The notes under the pieces are model-generated. The model had not been told where the DNA came from, made no database searches, and saw only the letters and a program-made list of their open reading frames with translations. The position numbers were made by a program, and so were the translations under genes. This document shows positions 42,005 through 52,545 of a stretch of 64,000 nt of DNA, piece by piece (the stretch's first letter is position 1; each line of letters opens with the position of its first letter). Origin of the DNA: Nansenia antarctica (lineage: Eukaryota > Chordata > Actinopteri > Argentiniformes > Microstomatidae); contig OZ022342.1 of NCBI GenBank assembly GCA_963989245.1, positions 34,943,179 to 35,007,178 on the forward strand, in the 5' to 3' direction.

Positions 42005-43215
42005 ATGGATGTTTTTGAGGAGTTTGTGGCAGCTCCGTCGGTCGATGGGTTGTTACAGTTAACGAAGGAACAACTGTGGAAGGTTGTTGAACATTATGAG
42101 GTTAAGCTTGAGGTGGTGAAAGGCCGAGCAAAGAAACAGGACGTAGTAGAGGCTTTACAGATTGCATTAATTAATAGGGGCATACTAAAGGGTAAATTGT
42201 CTGTCCCTAAAATATCTGTTGAGGTTGCATCTGGGTCCACTGAGTTAACATTTGAGCAACAGAGAGAATTGTTATCATTACAGATGGAAGTTCAGGCCCG
42301 AGAGCGTGAATTTCAGATGCGAGAGCGTGAGTTTCAGGCACAAGAGCGTGCGAGGGACAGGGAATTGGAGTTGGATAAATTGGCTCATGAACGGGAGCGC
42401 CTTAAGTTGATTGCTGAGGGAAAGTTATCTGACGTTGAAGGTGGCGATTTGGGTAATTCTAAGAGGGATAATTTGTCTGCCATGGTTAGACTGTTGCCAA
42501 AGTTTAATGAAAAAGATCCTGATGTATTCTTTTCACTGTTTGAGAGTGTTGCCGACGATAGGGGCTGGTCTGCTTCAGACCGCACCGCATTACTACAGTG
42601 TGCTTATTGGCCGAGCTCAGGAAGCTTATATTGCTCTTAATGGTGGAGAGAGGAAAGATTATGATACAGTTAAGGCCGCTGTCCTTAAGGCATATGAACT
42701 TGTTCCTGAAGCTTACAGACAGCGGTTTAGACAATGGAAGAAACATGATAAACAAACTCATGTTGAGGTTGTAAGAGAACTAACCAGCCATTTCAATCGT
42801 TGGTGCGTGGCGGTAGAGGTGAATACTCTGGAGGATCTGTCAAATTTGATTATTTTGGAACAGTTTAAAACCATTGTCCCTGATCGCATTGCCACTTACG
42901 TTAATGAACACAAGGTGAAAACAGCAGATCAAGCCGCGGTGTTCGCAGATGAATTTGTACTGACTCATGAGAGTCAGTTTGGTGACCATCGTTTTCGTAG
43001 CGATGGGAGCCGTAGACATAATCCGAACGTGACTAACCTATTGGTAAATCGTGCTAAATTCCCTAACGGAGGTCCTGGTTGTTCTGTCCCCTTTTCAAGG
43101 TCGGAGCTTGGCAGTCAGAGTAGAGTAGATCCTAACTCGACATGCAATTATTGCCTTGGGAAGGGTCACTGGAAACAGGAGTGTCGTGCCCTACAGTGGG
43201 AAGGGGGGCTCTGTT
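42005..43215 (+). pseudogene. Gmr1-like gag 1 with SCAN-like domain
   Basis: From ATG 42005: MDVFEEFVAAPSVDGLLQLT, a SAP-like KEQLWKVVEHYEVKLEVVKG, a charged coiled-coil region (REREFQMREREFQAQERARD), then the capsid start MVRLLPKFNEKDPDVFFSLF. A two-base loss near 42598 shifts the frame; the other frame continues VLIGRAQEAYIALNGGERKD, the SCAN-like segment (NLIILEQFKTIVPDRIATYV, NEHKVKTADQAAVFADEF) and the zinc knuckle CNYCLGKGHWKQEC. SCAN-like capsid regions are characteristic of Gmr1-like elements. Confidence 0.82.
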
Positions 43216-44150
43216 AGACCGTTGGCTCTTGCAGCGCATGCTGGTGGGGCAGGAGCAAGAGTGTCTGGGGTTGCCGAGGGGTCTCCCTTTAAACCAGGGG
43301 TGATGGCATCCTCAGTATCCAGCCCACATGCGGCTACTGAGTTGGCGGTGGCACTACAGGGCTCTGTCTCCATACAGATTAGCGAGGAGGATCCTGATTT
43401 TGGCCCGTTTATTACTACAGGTTTCGTTTCTCTGGTGGGTAGCCCACAGAAAGTGCCTGTCCAGATACTTCGTGATACGGGGGCTTCAGAATCTTTTATA
43501 TTGGAATCTGTTTTGACATTCTCTCAGGAGTCAAGTGTGGGGACCAGCGTTTTGATTAGAGGGATGGGGATGCAGACTTTGTCTGTCCCCTTGCATGAAA
43601 TTAAGCTTTACTCTGATCTTATCTGGTATTATCTGGTCCAGGGGGTAGTAACCATTGGTGTGGTGGGTGTGGCAGTCATCTTAGGAAATAACCTGGCTGG
43701 AGGAAGAGTGTGGAGTGATGTGCCCCCACCTCTGGTTGTTAGTTCTGGGTTTACACTGCCAACAGGACCAGACCTTAGTGTGAAGGAGTTTCCTGAGGTT
43801 TTTACTGCCTGCGCCATGACTCGTGCTATGAGTTGCATGGACCCTAAAATTGATGATGGTAAAGAGTCTGATAAGTTCACTCCTGACAATTCAGTTTTTC
43901 AGTTTCCTGATCTGCCGCCGCCTTTGTCTCGGAGTGAGTTGATTTTAGCCCAACAGGAGGATCCTGAGCTGAAGCTGCTGCTCAGTGGGATTCAGCCTAA
44001 GGATGAGCTGGAGAGCTCTGCAAGTGGTTATTTTCTCTTGGAGGATGTGTTGGTTCGTAAATGGCTTCCTCATAATGATTGTTCTGTGAGTGACCCAGTT
44101 TTTCCAGTTGTGGTACCTACTAGGTTTAGGAATGTGGTGTTGGACATGAT
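43190..44150 (+). pseudogene. Gmr1-like protease region 1
   Basis: Frame 43156-44223 contains VQILRDTGASESFILESVL, the aspartic protease active site (DTG), followed by VAVILGNNLAGGRVW and EFPEVFTACAMTRAM, the typical spacer of this group. The frame after about 44150 is out of register with the integrase. Confidence 0.8.
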
Positions 44151-45754
44151 GACGTGGCTGGGCATATGGGAGTTAAGAAGACTTGTGATGGAGTACTACG
44201 GTATTTCTTTTGGCATCGGTTGAAGAGGGATGTTTCTACATTTATTAAGATCTGTCATACCTGTCAACTGATGGGAAAACCTAATCAGACTATTAAACCT
44301 GTGCCTCTTTATCTTATTCCAGCTGTGAGTGAACCATTTGAGCACCTCATCATCGATTGTGTTGGGCCACTTCCTCCTTCTAAGTCTGGGTGTACTTATC
44401 TATTAACGGTAATGTGTCAAACCACTCTCTATCCGTCTGCGTACCCTCTTCGTACGATTACGACAAGATCAATTGTAAAGGCACTCAGCGTCATGTCCAG
44501 GGGGTGTACTTGTACATCAAGCCGCCTCACGCTACGGAAACAGGAGATAGGCTCCTGCCCTATGAGCCGTTAGGCTCCAGAACCATCGGTTCACAAGGCT
44601 ACTTATGTGGTCTTGACTACCTGTCCACTTTCTCACCTGGTTCTTGCTGTCTCTCTCTCTGGTGTGCCGACACCATCCTGCTCTCTCTCCTTCTCTCCCT
44701 CTCTATCTCTCTATCCTCCTCTCCCTCTTTTGCTGTCAACCAAAAGGCAAACATAACAACCAGAGTATTTCTAATCTAATAAGAGGTATAAATTGATCCC
44801 TAATTGATCCATATCAATTTATAACATAATTATAGTTGATTTGGGATTGCTGTGGGCAATGCAGTCAGATAATGTCATTTTGACATTACTCTCACCTGAA
44901 AAAAGATCATGTCCAACTATTAAAAAACAGACATTTCCAATGCTTCAATCCACTGTCCATGTACTGTAAATATGCCATTATGGTATTACCATGAAGCCCA
45001 ATTCTAGCAGAATAAGAAAGATTGTATATCTACTTTAACTAAAATAATAAAGTCAAGTGCATCCAGTTAGCTCTTTCGCTGGCATGTGTGCAGCAGACTA
45101 GCTCATCTCATCACCTCTGAGCTAGCTAGCTAGCTTGCTAGTTCTTTGACTATTTACACCATGGAATTATAGTCACACACTTTCTAGTCACAATAATAAC
45201 GACCAATTTTAACCAACGTTCTCTGTCAGAACACTCAGCAAGTATATTTTCTAACGTTTCAACTTGCTTACTTTCATCTGCAGACATCTCACCCGGCAAA
45301 AACTATTAATGTTTTAATGCGGCAATGGTAGGGGAAACACTGGCACTGACTCAGTTCATATCCATTTTCGGTATTCCTCGGGTCATACAGAGTGACCAAG
45401 GGACAAACTTCAAAAATGTTTGCTGAAGTTTCGCGTCAGTTACGCGTTAAGCACAACACCGCCAGTGCGTATCATGCTCAGAGTCAGGGGGCCCTAGAGA
45501 GGTTTCATCAAACACTGAAGTCATTGTTGCGCTCTTATTGCATGGAGCTTAAGAGGGATTGGGAGGAGGGACTGCCTTGGCTCATGTTGGCAGCACGGGA
45601 GGTGGTACAGGAGAGTACAGGGTTTAGTCCAAGTGATTTGGTGTTTGGGCACAAGGTGAGGGGCCCACTGGCAGTGCTACAAGATGGTCTTAAGACCGCT
45701 GATCCACCTACCAACCTGATAGATTATGTGCATGGTTTTCACCAGACTGTTTGA
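44150..45754 (+). pseudogene. Gmr1-like integrase 1, split by an insertion
   Basis: N-terminal zinc domain GHMGVKKTCDGVLRYFFWHR with ICHTCQLMGK, first catalytic Asp in LIIDCVGPLPPSKSG, then YPSAYPLRTITTRSIVKAL. Insertion at 44486-45342. Resumes with TQFISIFGIPRVIQSDQGTN (second Asp, 45349-45410), then a small frameshift and SAYHAQSQGALERFHQTLKS (Glu). C-terminal GPY-type region is in the next frame (GDQVLALLPIPGSPFQAKCT). Confidence 0.82.
44486..45342. mobile_element. 857-bp insertion in the integrase, hAT-like right end
   Basis: The right end GGTAGGGGAAACACTG is a common hAT terminus (CAGTGTTTCCCCTACC in reverse). The left end CAGCGTCATGTCC only shares CAG. GCACT flanks both sides (44481-44485, 45343-45347), part of a possible 8-bp duplication with a damaged left side. 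Contains a CT-rich stretch (44648-44740), no gene. Confidence 0.6.
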
Positions 45755-47565
45755 TCGCCAGACTGAACCACGAGTGTTCTGTCCTGGGGACCAAGTGTTG
45801 GCGTTATTGCCTATACCTGGTTCGCCATTCCAGGCAAAATGTACTGGTCGTTACTCTGTTGTACGACAGGTGTCCGAACATTATTTGATCGATACTCCTA
45901 ACCGTAGAAAGTCTACACAACTTTGTCACATTAACTTATTAAAATGTTATTATTCTCGTTCACCTAGGGCCGGAGAAGTTGCGGTCTTGGAGGTGAAGCC
46001 GGTTGTGTTGACCACAGTGAATGGGGTGTCTCCAACTCCATCCACTCCTGTGGTGGCAGCAGGGTGGGAGGAGGATGTGAGTGGGCCTGGAGAAGGTGTT
46101 TTGCGTCCTCGGCTCACGAATTCTGAGACGTTGGCAGATTTATCAGTTCTGTTTGGTCATTTGATTGAGAAAAACTGTAGAGAGTTAGAGGGGTTGCTTG
46201 TTGCATTTCCCTCATTGTTTTCTGATACCCCTTCTTGTACCCACTTAGTGCAGCACGACATAGACATTGGGGAGGCGAAGCCGATTCGTCAACGGTTCTA
46301 TCGAGTCCCTCTGGAGAAACGCCGCCGCATGGATACTGAGGTTCAGTATTTAATAGATAACGGGCTGGCTGTTCCTTCAAACTCCAGTTGGGCATCACCG
46401 TGTTTGTTGGTAGGAAAAACAGACACGACAGATAGGTTCTGTACAGACTATCGAAAAGTTAATAATGTGACTAAACCTGACTCATTTCCTTTGCCCAGGA
46501 TGAAGGACTGTGTGGATGAGGTGGGGTCTGCCAAATTCGTTAGCAAATTTGATTTGCTTAAGGGGTATTGGCAGGTCCCACTGACCCCTCGCGCCCGAGA
46601 AATATCTGCCTTCATTACACCGTCTGGGTTGTATTCGTACAACGTCATGAGTTTTGGTCTTCGTAATGCGCCGGCGACTATTCAGCACCTGATGAATCAG
46701 GTGGTTGCAGGGCTGGATGGCTGTGCGCTTTACCTTGACGACGTTGTGGTGTATAGCAACACGTGGGAGCAACATATAGAACGTATCCATTCACTGTTTG
46801 TACGACTCAGGGCTGCTAACCTTACTATCAACTTGGCAAAATGTGAGTTTGCAAGAGCAACTGTCACGTATTTGGGTAAGGTGGTAGGGCAAGGGCAGGT
46901 CCGGCCAGTGAGGGCTAAGGTCCGTGCTATTGATCAGTTTCCACCCCCCACCTCGAAGACAGAGCTTAGACGTTTTTTAGGGATGGTGGGTTATTACCGC
47001 AACTTCTGTTTACATTTCTCAACAGTGGTCGTCCCTTTGACTAACTTATTAAGGTTGAGGGCCAAGTTTGTATGGTCTCCAGGTTGCCAGCAGGCTTTTG
47101 AACAGGTAAAAATGCTGTTAAGTACGGCTCCTGTCCTGGCGGCACCTCGTTTGGATCACCCGTTCCAGTTGCAAGTGGACGCTAGTCATGTTGGGACTGG
47201 GGGGGTTCTTTTGCAGACTGACGATCAGGGAGTTAGATCGACCGGTCAGTTTCTTTTCTAAAAAGTTTAATACTCACCAATTGAATTATTCAACCATCGA
47301 AAAAGAGGCATTGGCTCTGGTTTGGGCTCTGCAGTACTTTGATGTTTATGTGGGAGGGGGGTCCCAGTGGTCGTTTATTCAGATCATAACCCCCTGACTT
47401 TTTTGCATTCTCTGCAGAGTCCGAGCCAGCGCCTTATGGGGTCTTACGCTGTTTCTGCAGCCTTATAACATCACGATTAGACACATTCGCGGTGTGGAGA
47501 ACGTAATCGCGGATGCGTTGTCCCGTGCTCCGGAGGGGCTGGGTGAGTCGATGCTGTCGGTCTGA
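45726..47565 (+). pseudogene. Gmr1-like reverse transcriptase and RNase H 1
   Basis: Open from 45726 to 47261. After the integrase tail come HLVQHDIDIGEAKPIRQRFY, DTTDRFCTDYRKVNNVTKPD, SKFDLLKGYWQVPL, MSFGLRNAPATIQHLMNQV and CALYLDDVVVYSNTWEQHIE (catalytic LDD), then AKCEFARATVTYLGKVVGQG and LRRFLGMVGYYRNFCLHFST. RNase H starts QLQVDASHVGTGGVLLQTDD; a frameshift near 47235 moves it to another frame (PVSFFSKKFNTHQLNYSTIE) and further breaks lead to NITIRHIRGVENVIADALSR and the stop near 47565. Confidence 0.85.
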
Positions 47566-47843
47566 CACCATTGTCGTAACTAACTCTCTCTCTCTCTCTC
47601 TCTCTTGCTCCTCCCTCCTTAAAAATAGCTTTTCCCCGGTACCAGGAATTGCTGGAGGGTGGGCAGGTTGTGGGGGAGGTTGGGAGTTGGTCAGACCGTG
47701 TGGCGGAGATCCCCAGTTCCTCTGGCCGGATGGTAGTATTCCCACAATCATTATAATTTGTATTTTTGATTATTAGTTGTGCTGTAAAATTGGGGACAGA
47801 TTATGCAGAGAACTTTTTGTAGGCCTCTGTTTTAAGGGGGGGA
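47566..47843 (+). other. 3' untranslated end of Gmr1-like element 1
   Basis: TCTC-repeat then a G-rich region ending with a polypurine tract (AAGGGGGGGA at 47834-47843) that primes plus-strand synthesis. Confidence 0.65.
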
Positions 47844-48038
47844 TGTGACGTTCCACATATGGTTCCATAGTGGGCGCTGTTTTCCTGTGTCGTGTGTGGG
47901 GTGTTTTCTCCTGTTTCCAGATAGGCCACCAGGTGTACAGGATGATGTTAATTGTCCTGGAGACTAGGATCAGTCCAGAGTCATGGATACAGTCTCTCTC
48001 TCTCTTCCTTGTCGACCAGCAGCCGTTTTAGTTGTGTG
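47844..48038 (+). repeat. 3' LTR of Gmr1-like element 1, left part
   Basis: TGTGACGTTCCACATATGG to CAGCCGTTTTAGTTGTGTG, cut by the hAT-like element. The rest is at 53944-54087. Confidence 0.88.
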
Positions 48039-48361
48039 CAGTGTTGGGCACGTTACTTTAAAAAAGTAATTAGTTATAGTTACTAGTTACTTATCCCAAA
48101 AAGTAACTGAGTTAGTAACTTTAGGTTATTTACATAACCCCGGTTCTCTGAGTAGTATTCGTGAGTATCTCACTATGGGAACGCCCTCTGCGTGACCTCA
48201 TCAAAAACTGAATTACACTGCGCCAGCCCATTGGCTGGCCCAGGCGACGCTTGTGTCACGAGGGACGGGACCCTCCGTCTATATAAGACGTACACACGGC
48301 GTCTGTCGTCATTCAAAACAAGCAACCTCTTTCTCGCTTCTAAAGCAAGGAGGGTGGTCCG

Positions 48362-48456
48362 GTGAGATACTCACGAATACTACTCAGAGAACCGGGGTTA
48401 TGTAAATAACCTAAAGTTCTCTTTCATAGTATTCGTTTCGTATCTCACTATGGGAA
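48362..48456 (-). other. DIRS internal complementary region
   Basis: 48362-48416 is the reverse complement of the left outer end (48119-48173) and 48417-48456 of the right outer end (53182-53221). The two are fused at CCTAAAG|TTCTCTTTC, giving the exact element borders. In DIRS elements this region guides joining of the ends into a circle. Confidence 0.9.
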
Positions 48457-48538
48457 TATACTTACTCCCGTATTGCCAGACCTGCCTGTAAAACGACAAC
48501 TGTCCTAGAATGGACCCTCACACTCTAGGAACTACGTC

Positions 48539-49141
48539 CTAAGAGGAACCCAAACTGAGGACTGAGTGTGATAGCGTTGGAGCCGTAACATCCAACCTAT
48601 AAAATCTAGCGAACGTGTGGGGCGCCGCACACACCTCCTGAATAGACACCCCTTTAAAGAGTGCCCAGGAGGTCGCCAAACCTCTAGTAGAGTGCGCACG
48701 TAAGCCCGCGGGGGGCTGTAGACCCTTACTAGAGTAAGCCAAGGCAATAGCCGCCACTACCCAATGGGAAAGGCGTTGTTTCGACACTGGCTTTCCCGTG
48801 TGTGGATTCGCCCAGGATACAAACAACTCGTCACCTTTCCTGCAACCCTGAGTCCTGTCTATGTAAACACGCAGCGCGCAGACAGGACATAAAGTATGCA
48901 ACCGCCTGTGCTCTTCTGAGGCAAAAGGCGGGGGATAGAAGGCAGCCAACTCTATAGGGGTGCAAGAGCCTATAACCTTCGGAATAAAGGCTGGGTTAGG
49001 CATCAGACTGACCCTAGAGTCCCCTGGGGAGAACTTTGTACACTCTCGGTGCACCGAGAGCGCATGGACTTCACCTATGCGCTTAGCCGAAGCCAAAGCA
49101 AGCAATAGGACCGTCTTTAGCGTTAACACTTTCACCTCCAC
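48539..49141 (-). pseudogene. DIRS tyrosine recombinase, N-terminally truncated
   Basis: 200 codons covering the catalytic domain: LLALASAKRIGEVHALSV (R21), a Cys pair (LCPVCALRVYIDRTQG), GDELFVSWANPHTGKPVSKQ, LRAHSTRGLATSWALFKGVS (H150, R153) and TFARFYRLDV (Y181). So the R-H-R-Y residues are present. Between CAA and PHTFARF about five residues usual in the family (SWSS-like) seem to be missing. The N-terminal core-binding domain is absent, lost in the same deletion as the methyltransferase. The enzyme would integrate circular DNA copies. Confidence 0.82.
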
Positions 49142-49204
49142 CTGTTCCAGCGGTTCACCTCCACACTATCAGTCTGTGTGCCATGGTGGGTAACTGGTGG
49201 GACC

Positions 49205-51073
49205 TCAGTGTTGTCTGTCCTCCACGACCGTGGAGTTGTCTGTCCTCACCAAAACTTGATGTCCTCTCAACCACGGGAGGAAATGTTTCAGAGCCAAGTG
49301 AACAGCTAGCAGTTCCAGGCCGTTTATATGGGTAGAACGTAAGTGCGGGTCCCAACCCCCGTTTATCGTTCTCCCTTCGAAAGTGGCACCCCAGCCTCTC
49401 AGAGAGGCGTCCGTGGTGATTACTTTTCTGTTCAGGCCAGGTCCCATAGAAACACCCTGTGTTATGAAACCTGGGTCCTTCCACTGGTGCAGAGCCAGTG
49501 AGCAATCCCTGGAGACCCTCACACGACGGTGACCTTCGCGGTGGGGGTCCAGGTCCAGAGAGGCCACCCAGCGCTGGATGCCTCTCATGTACAGGCGCCC
49601 CAGGGGTATGACCACCACAGCGGAGGCCATCAAGCCTAACAACCTCTGGCATTGTTTGAGGGTAACTATGTTGCCCCTGTGAAACAGCGCTATAGTCGCG
49701 CGCATCGTCTCCACTCTTTCTGGAGACAAAAACGCCTTGGCTCGGATAGAGTCCAGTGTGAGCCCTATAAACGTGATGCGTTGGGAGGGTGTCACCATGC
49801 TCTTTTCCATGTTTATTCGGAACACCAGATTCGTTAGGTGTTTCGAAATGACCGCTGTGTGACGCGCCGCCTCCTCGCGGTTGGTGGCTGCCACTAACCA
49901 GTCGTCGATATATGTGGCCACTCTGATACCCCTCTGTCTGAGAGGGGCCACTGCTGCCTCGGTGCATTTTACAAACACCCTTGGGCTTAGTGACAGGCCA
50001 AAGGGAAGGACCACATATTCGTACGCTATCCCTTGGAAAGCGAATCTCAGATATTTCCTGTGTGGAGGATATATCGGAATGTGGAAATAAGCGTCCTTCA
50101 GGTCGATTGATGTGAACCAATCCCCTGCTCGTATGAAACTTAGCAGGGAAGAGTGTGTCAACATCCTGAATTTGTATTTTCTGAGATGCTGATTCAAGAC
50201 ACGGAGGTCTAGAATAGCCCTCATGCCCCCCCCTTTCTTTGCGACCAGAAAATACTTCGAGTAGAAACCTCTGTGGGTCTCCTCGAGAGGTACAACTGTT
50301 ATAGCTCCTTTCTCCCTTAGAATGGAGATTTCCTCCAGGAGAATATTGGCTCGTTCGCCCTGAGCTCGAGAGTACAGTATTACTCTGAATGGGGGTGGAG
50401 CGACACAGAATTGGAGCCTGTAGCCCTTTCGTAGTGTTCTCAACACCCAGTCTGACTGTGTGCAGTCTGCCCATTCCCGTTGATGCGTGGAAAGCGGGCT
50501 GACTGGCCACACCGTCACCTGCGAGTTGTTGGCGCCCCCTTGTGGCCGGGGCGCGCAACAGCCGCCTAGCGTGCCTTCCCGCGCTGTGCGCGGTCGGGCC
50601 GCTTTCTGCATCACAGCCGCGGGACGGGCTAGTCCCACGGTCTGCGTTATGGCAGAGAAAGATTTGTTTTTCAACATCTCTTTTATTTTTATGCTTTTCA
50701 ACATTGTTAACAACGCCCTTGGCACTCTGCCTGGATGCGCTTGTCGGGACATTTTTAATACATTGTGCATTAACGTGCTTGAGTGACAAACAACTTTGTA
50801 GTATGAACAGTCTCTCAGCTTTCCCCCGGAAGGCGTGTGAACACGGACGCCGACCGTGGTCTTGCACTTTGTATGGAACATGTCGTACCGAACTTGCTCT
50901 GGAACGGAGCTGGGAGGGTACAGGGCGGTCAGCGAGGGGGGCCGACTGGACTCGCTCTCCTCCCGAGGTGAGGCTGTCAGATCACCCGCTTCTTCTTCCT
51001 TGCCGACGCGGCGGTCGGGGGAGGGGGCGGGGACGCCTGAGGTCTGTCCCAGGGAGCCTGTTTTCTGGCCCAT
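49205..51073 (-). pseudogene. DIRS reverse transcriptase and truncated RNase H
   Basis: 622 open codons. RT motifs: YSKYFLVAKKGGGMRAILDL, RVLNQHLRKYKFRML, FTSIDLKDAYFHIPIYPPHR (324-340), YVVLPFGLSLSPRVFVKCTE and VATYIDDWLVAATNREEAAR (YIDD 388-391), then QRITFIGLTLDS. RNase H follows: VITTDASLRGWGATFEGRTI, HINGLELLAVHLALKHFLPW and VLVRTDNSTVVE. It ends only a few residues after the DNST motif. The rest of RNase H and the methyltransferase domain found in complete DIRS elements are absent: only about 60 bases separate this stop from the recombinase frame. Confidence 0.88.
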
Positions 51074-52545
51074 GGTTTCCTGGGACCCCTGGGTGCCTGG
51101 GGCACTGCCTGCTGTCTAGCCGCTCTGGGGATCTTGAAGGCAGGGGCCGGGCGAGAGATAGCCTGCGCATATGACTGCCGTGGCTGGGTCACGGGCGCTG
51201 CGGGCTGTGCTCTTCTCGGAAGGCACAGCTCCATAGCCTCATCCTCTCTCTTTTTCTCCTCACATCTCTTCTGCATTGAGGTGACTGCTGCACCGAAGAG
51301 ACCCTGCGGTACGATAGGGGTGTCGAGAATTTCTTCTCTCTCCTTCGCCGACAGGTTGGTGAGACCGAGCCAACGCGCCCTCTCCTGCAGTACCATGAGA
51401 GCCATGGATTTACCCGTGGCTTGAATGGCCGTCTTGTGGAGACGGAGGATGTGATCCGTTATAACGCAGATTTCCTCCCATAGGGTAGGCATATTGTCTG
51501 GGTTAGCGGTCATATCCTCCTCCAGCTCAGCCTGGTAGGCTGATAGGAGTGCGGAGGCATTGAGAGCCCTCGCTGTCAGTGCCGCCGCTGCTTTGTAGCA
51601 CTTGTCAGTAAGGCTAGCCTGGAAGCGGTCCGACTTGGAGGGTAGGGACGGGGCAGCCGAAGATACGGGGGTCTTCGGGTGCAGGTGGCGCGCCACCACC
51701 GGCTCGACCGGTGGGATGTGGCGGAGGCCGAGGGAGTCCATCCCCTCACAATCTAGTCGAGAACCCCCGATTATTGGGTGTTTCTCGCTGAATGGACGTT
51801 TTTTCCACGTAACTGCTATCTCATCGAGTAGCTTGGGGAAGAACGGCATAACTTGTTTCCCCGTCTTAGCCGCCGTCTGCAGTCTTTTGCCGTCAAAGCG
51901 TGACATAGCAGTTTCGGTTTGGGCGACGGGCCAGGGGATATTCAGCCTCTCCGCTGCTCGCTTGCACATGTCCTGCATGTCGCAGTCCATGGGAGACGGG
52001 GCGGAGGGTTGGTTACCTCCGTCAGGCGTGGGGGGCTTTCCAGCACCGCGCCTACCGGTTGATAATGAGGAGTCTTCCTCATCATCGGTGGACAGAATGA
52101 GGTCTAAGTCACGCGACCCTCCCTCATCATTGTCCGAGTCTCTCTCATAGCGAGCAGCGGTAAAGCTGTCCATCCCCTTGTCATCCAGTACCGGGAAACC
52201 GATGTCAGGGCTATGTGGCACTAAGTCCGCCCAGCATGGTGTCGGTAAACCTGGAGACATGTCCGCGTTAGACTGTGATGGCAGCGTTTCGGCTGCCTTA
52301 CACAGAAGCGGATCTTCTCCCGACAGGCTAGCCATGCGACTTAGCCGTCGACGGAGCGATTTCTTGGGGAACACTGCACAGTGGATACACTCATCGGTAG
52401 AGATAACAGCGGCCCGGGCGTGGATTAATCCCAGACACACTGCACACTTAGAGTAAGTGTCATAGCTAGCCATTGACTTGCCGCACGGGCATGTCTTCCG
52501 GCTAGTCTCGGCTGTGCTAGGTCCGCTAGCCTCAATGTTAGCCAT
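50977..52545 (-). CDS. DIRS gag-like protein
   Basis: 522 codons, ATG at 52545 inside the sequence following the right inverted repeat. Begins MANIEASGPSTAETSRKTCP and has a Cys cluster (CPCGKSMASYDTYSKCAVCL then H and C), acidic/Ser stretches, a central conserved region (FFPKLLDEIAVTWKKRPFSE, YKAAAALTARALNASALLSA, YQAELEED) and a Pro/Arg-rich tail ending RKKKRVI. This is the ORF1 (capsid-like) of vertebrate DIRS elements. It overlaps the RT ORF by 97 bases. No stop within; may be intact. Confidence 0.8.
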   Translation of the reverse strand: MANIEASGPSTAETSRKTCPCGKSMASYDTYSKCAVCLGLIHARAAVISTDECIHCAVFPKKSLRRRLSRMASLSGEDPLLCKAAETLPSQSNADMSPGLPTPCWADLVPHSPDIGFPVLDDKGMDSFTAARYERDSDNDEGGSRDLDLILSTDDEEDSSLSTGRRGAGKPPTPDGGNQPSAPSPMDCDMQDMCKRAAERLNIPWPVAQTETAMSRFDGKRLQTAAKTGKQVMPFFPKLLDEIAVTWKKRPFSEKHPIIGGSRLDCEGMDSLGLRHIPPVEPVVARHLHPKTPVSSAAPSLPSKSDRFQASLTDKCYKAAAALTARALNASALLSAYQAELEEDMTANPDNMPTLWEEICVITDHILRLHKTAIQATGKSMALMVLQERARWLGLTNLSAKEREEILDTPIVPQGLFGAAVTSMQKRCEEKKREDEAMELCLPRRAQPAAPVTQPRQSYAQAISRPAPAFKIPRAARQQAVPQAPRGPRKPWARKQAPWDRPQASPPPPPTAASARKKKRVI

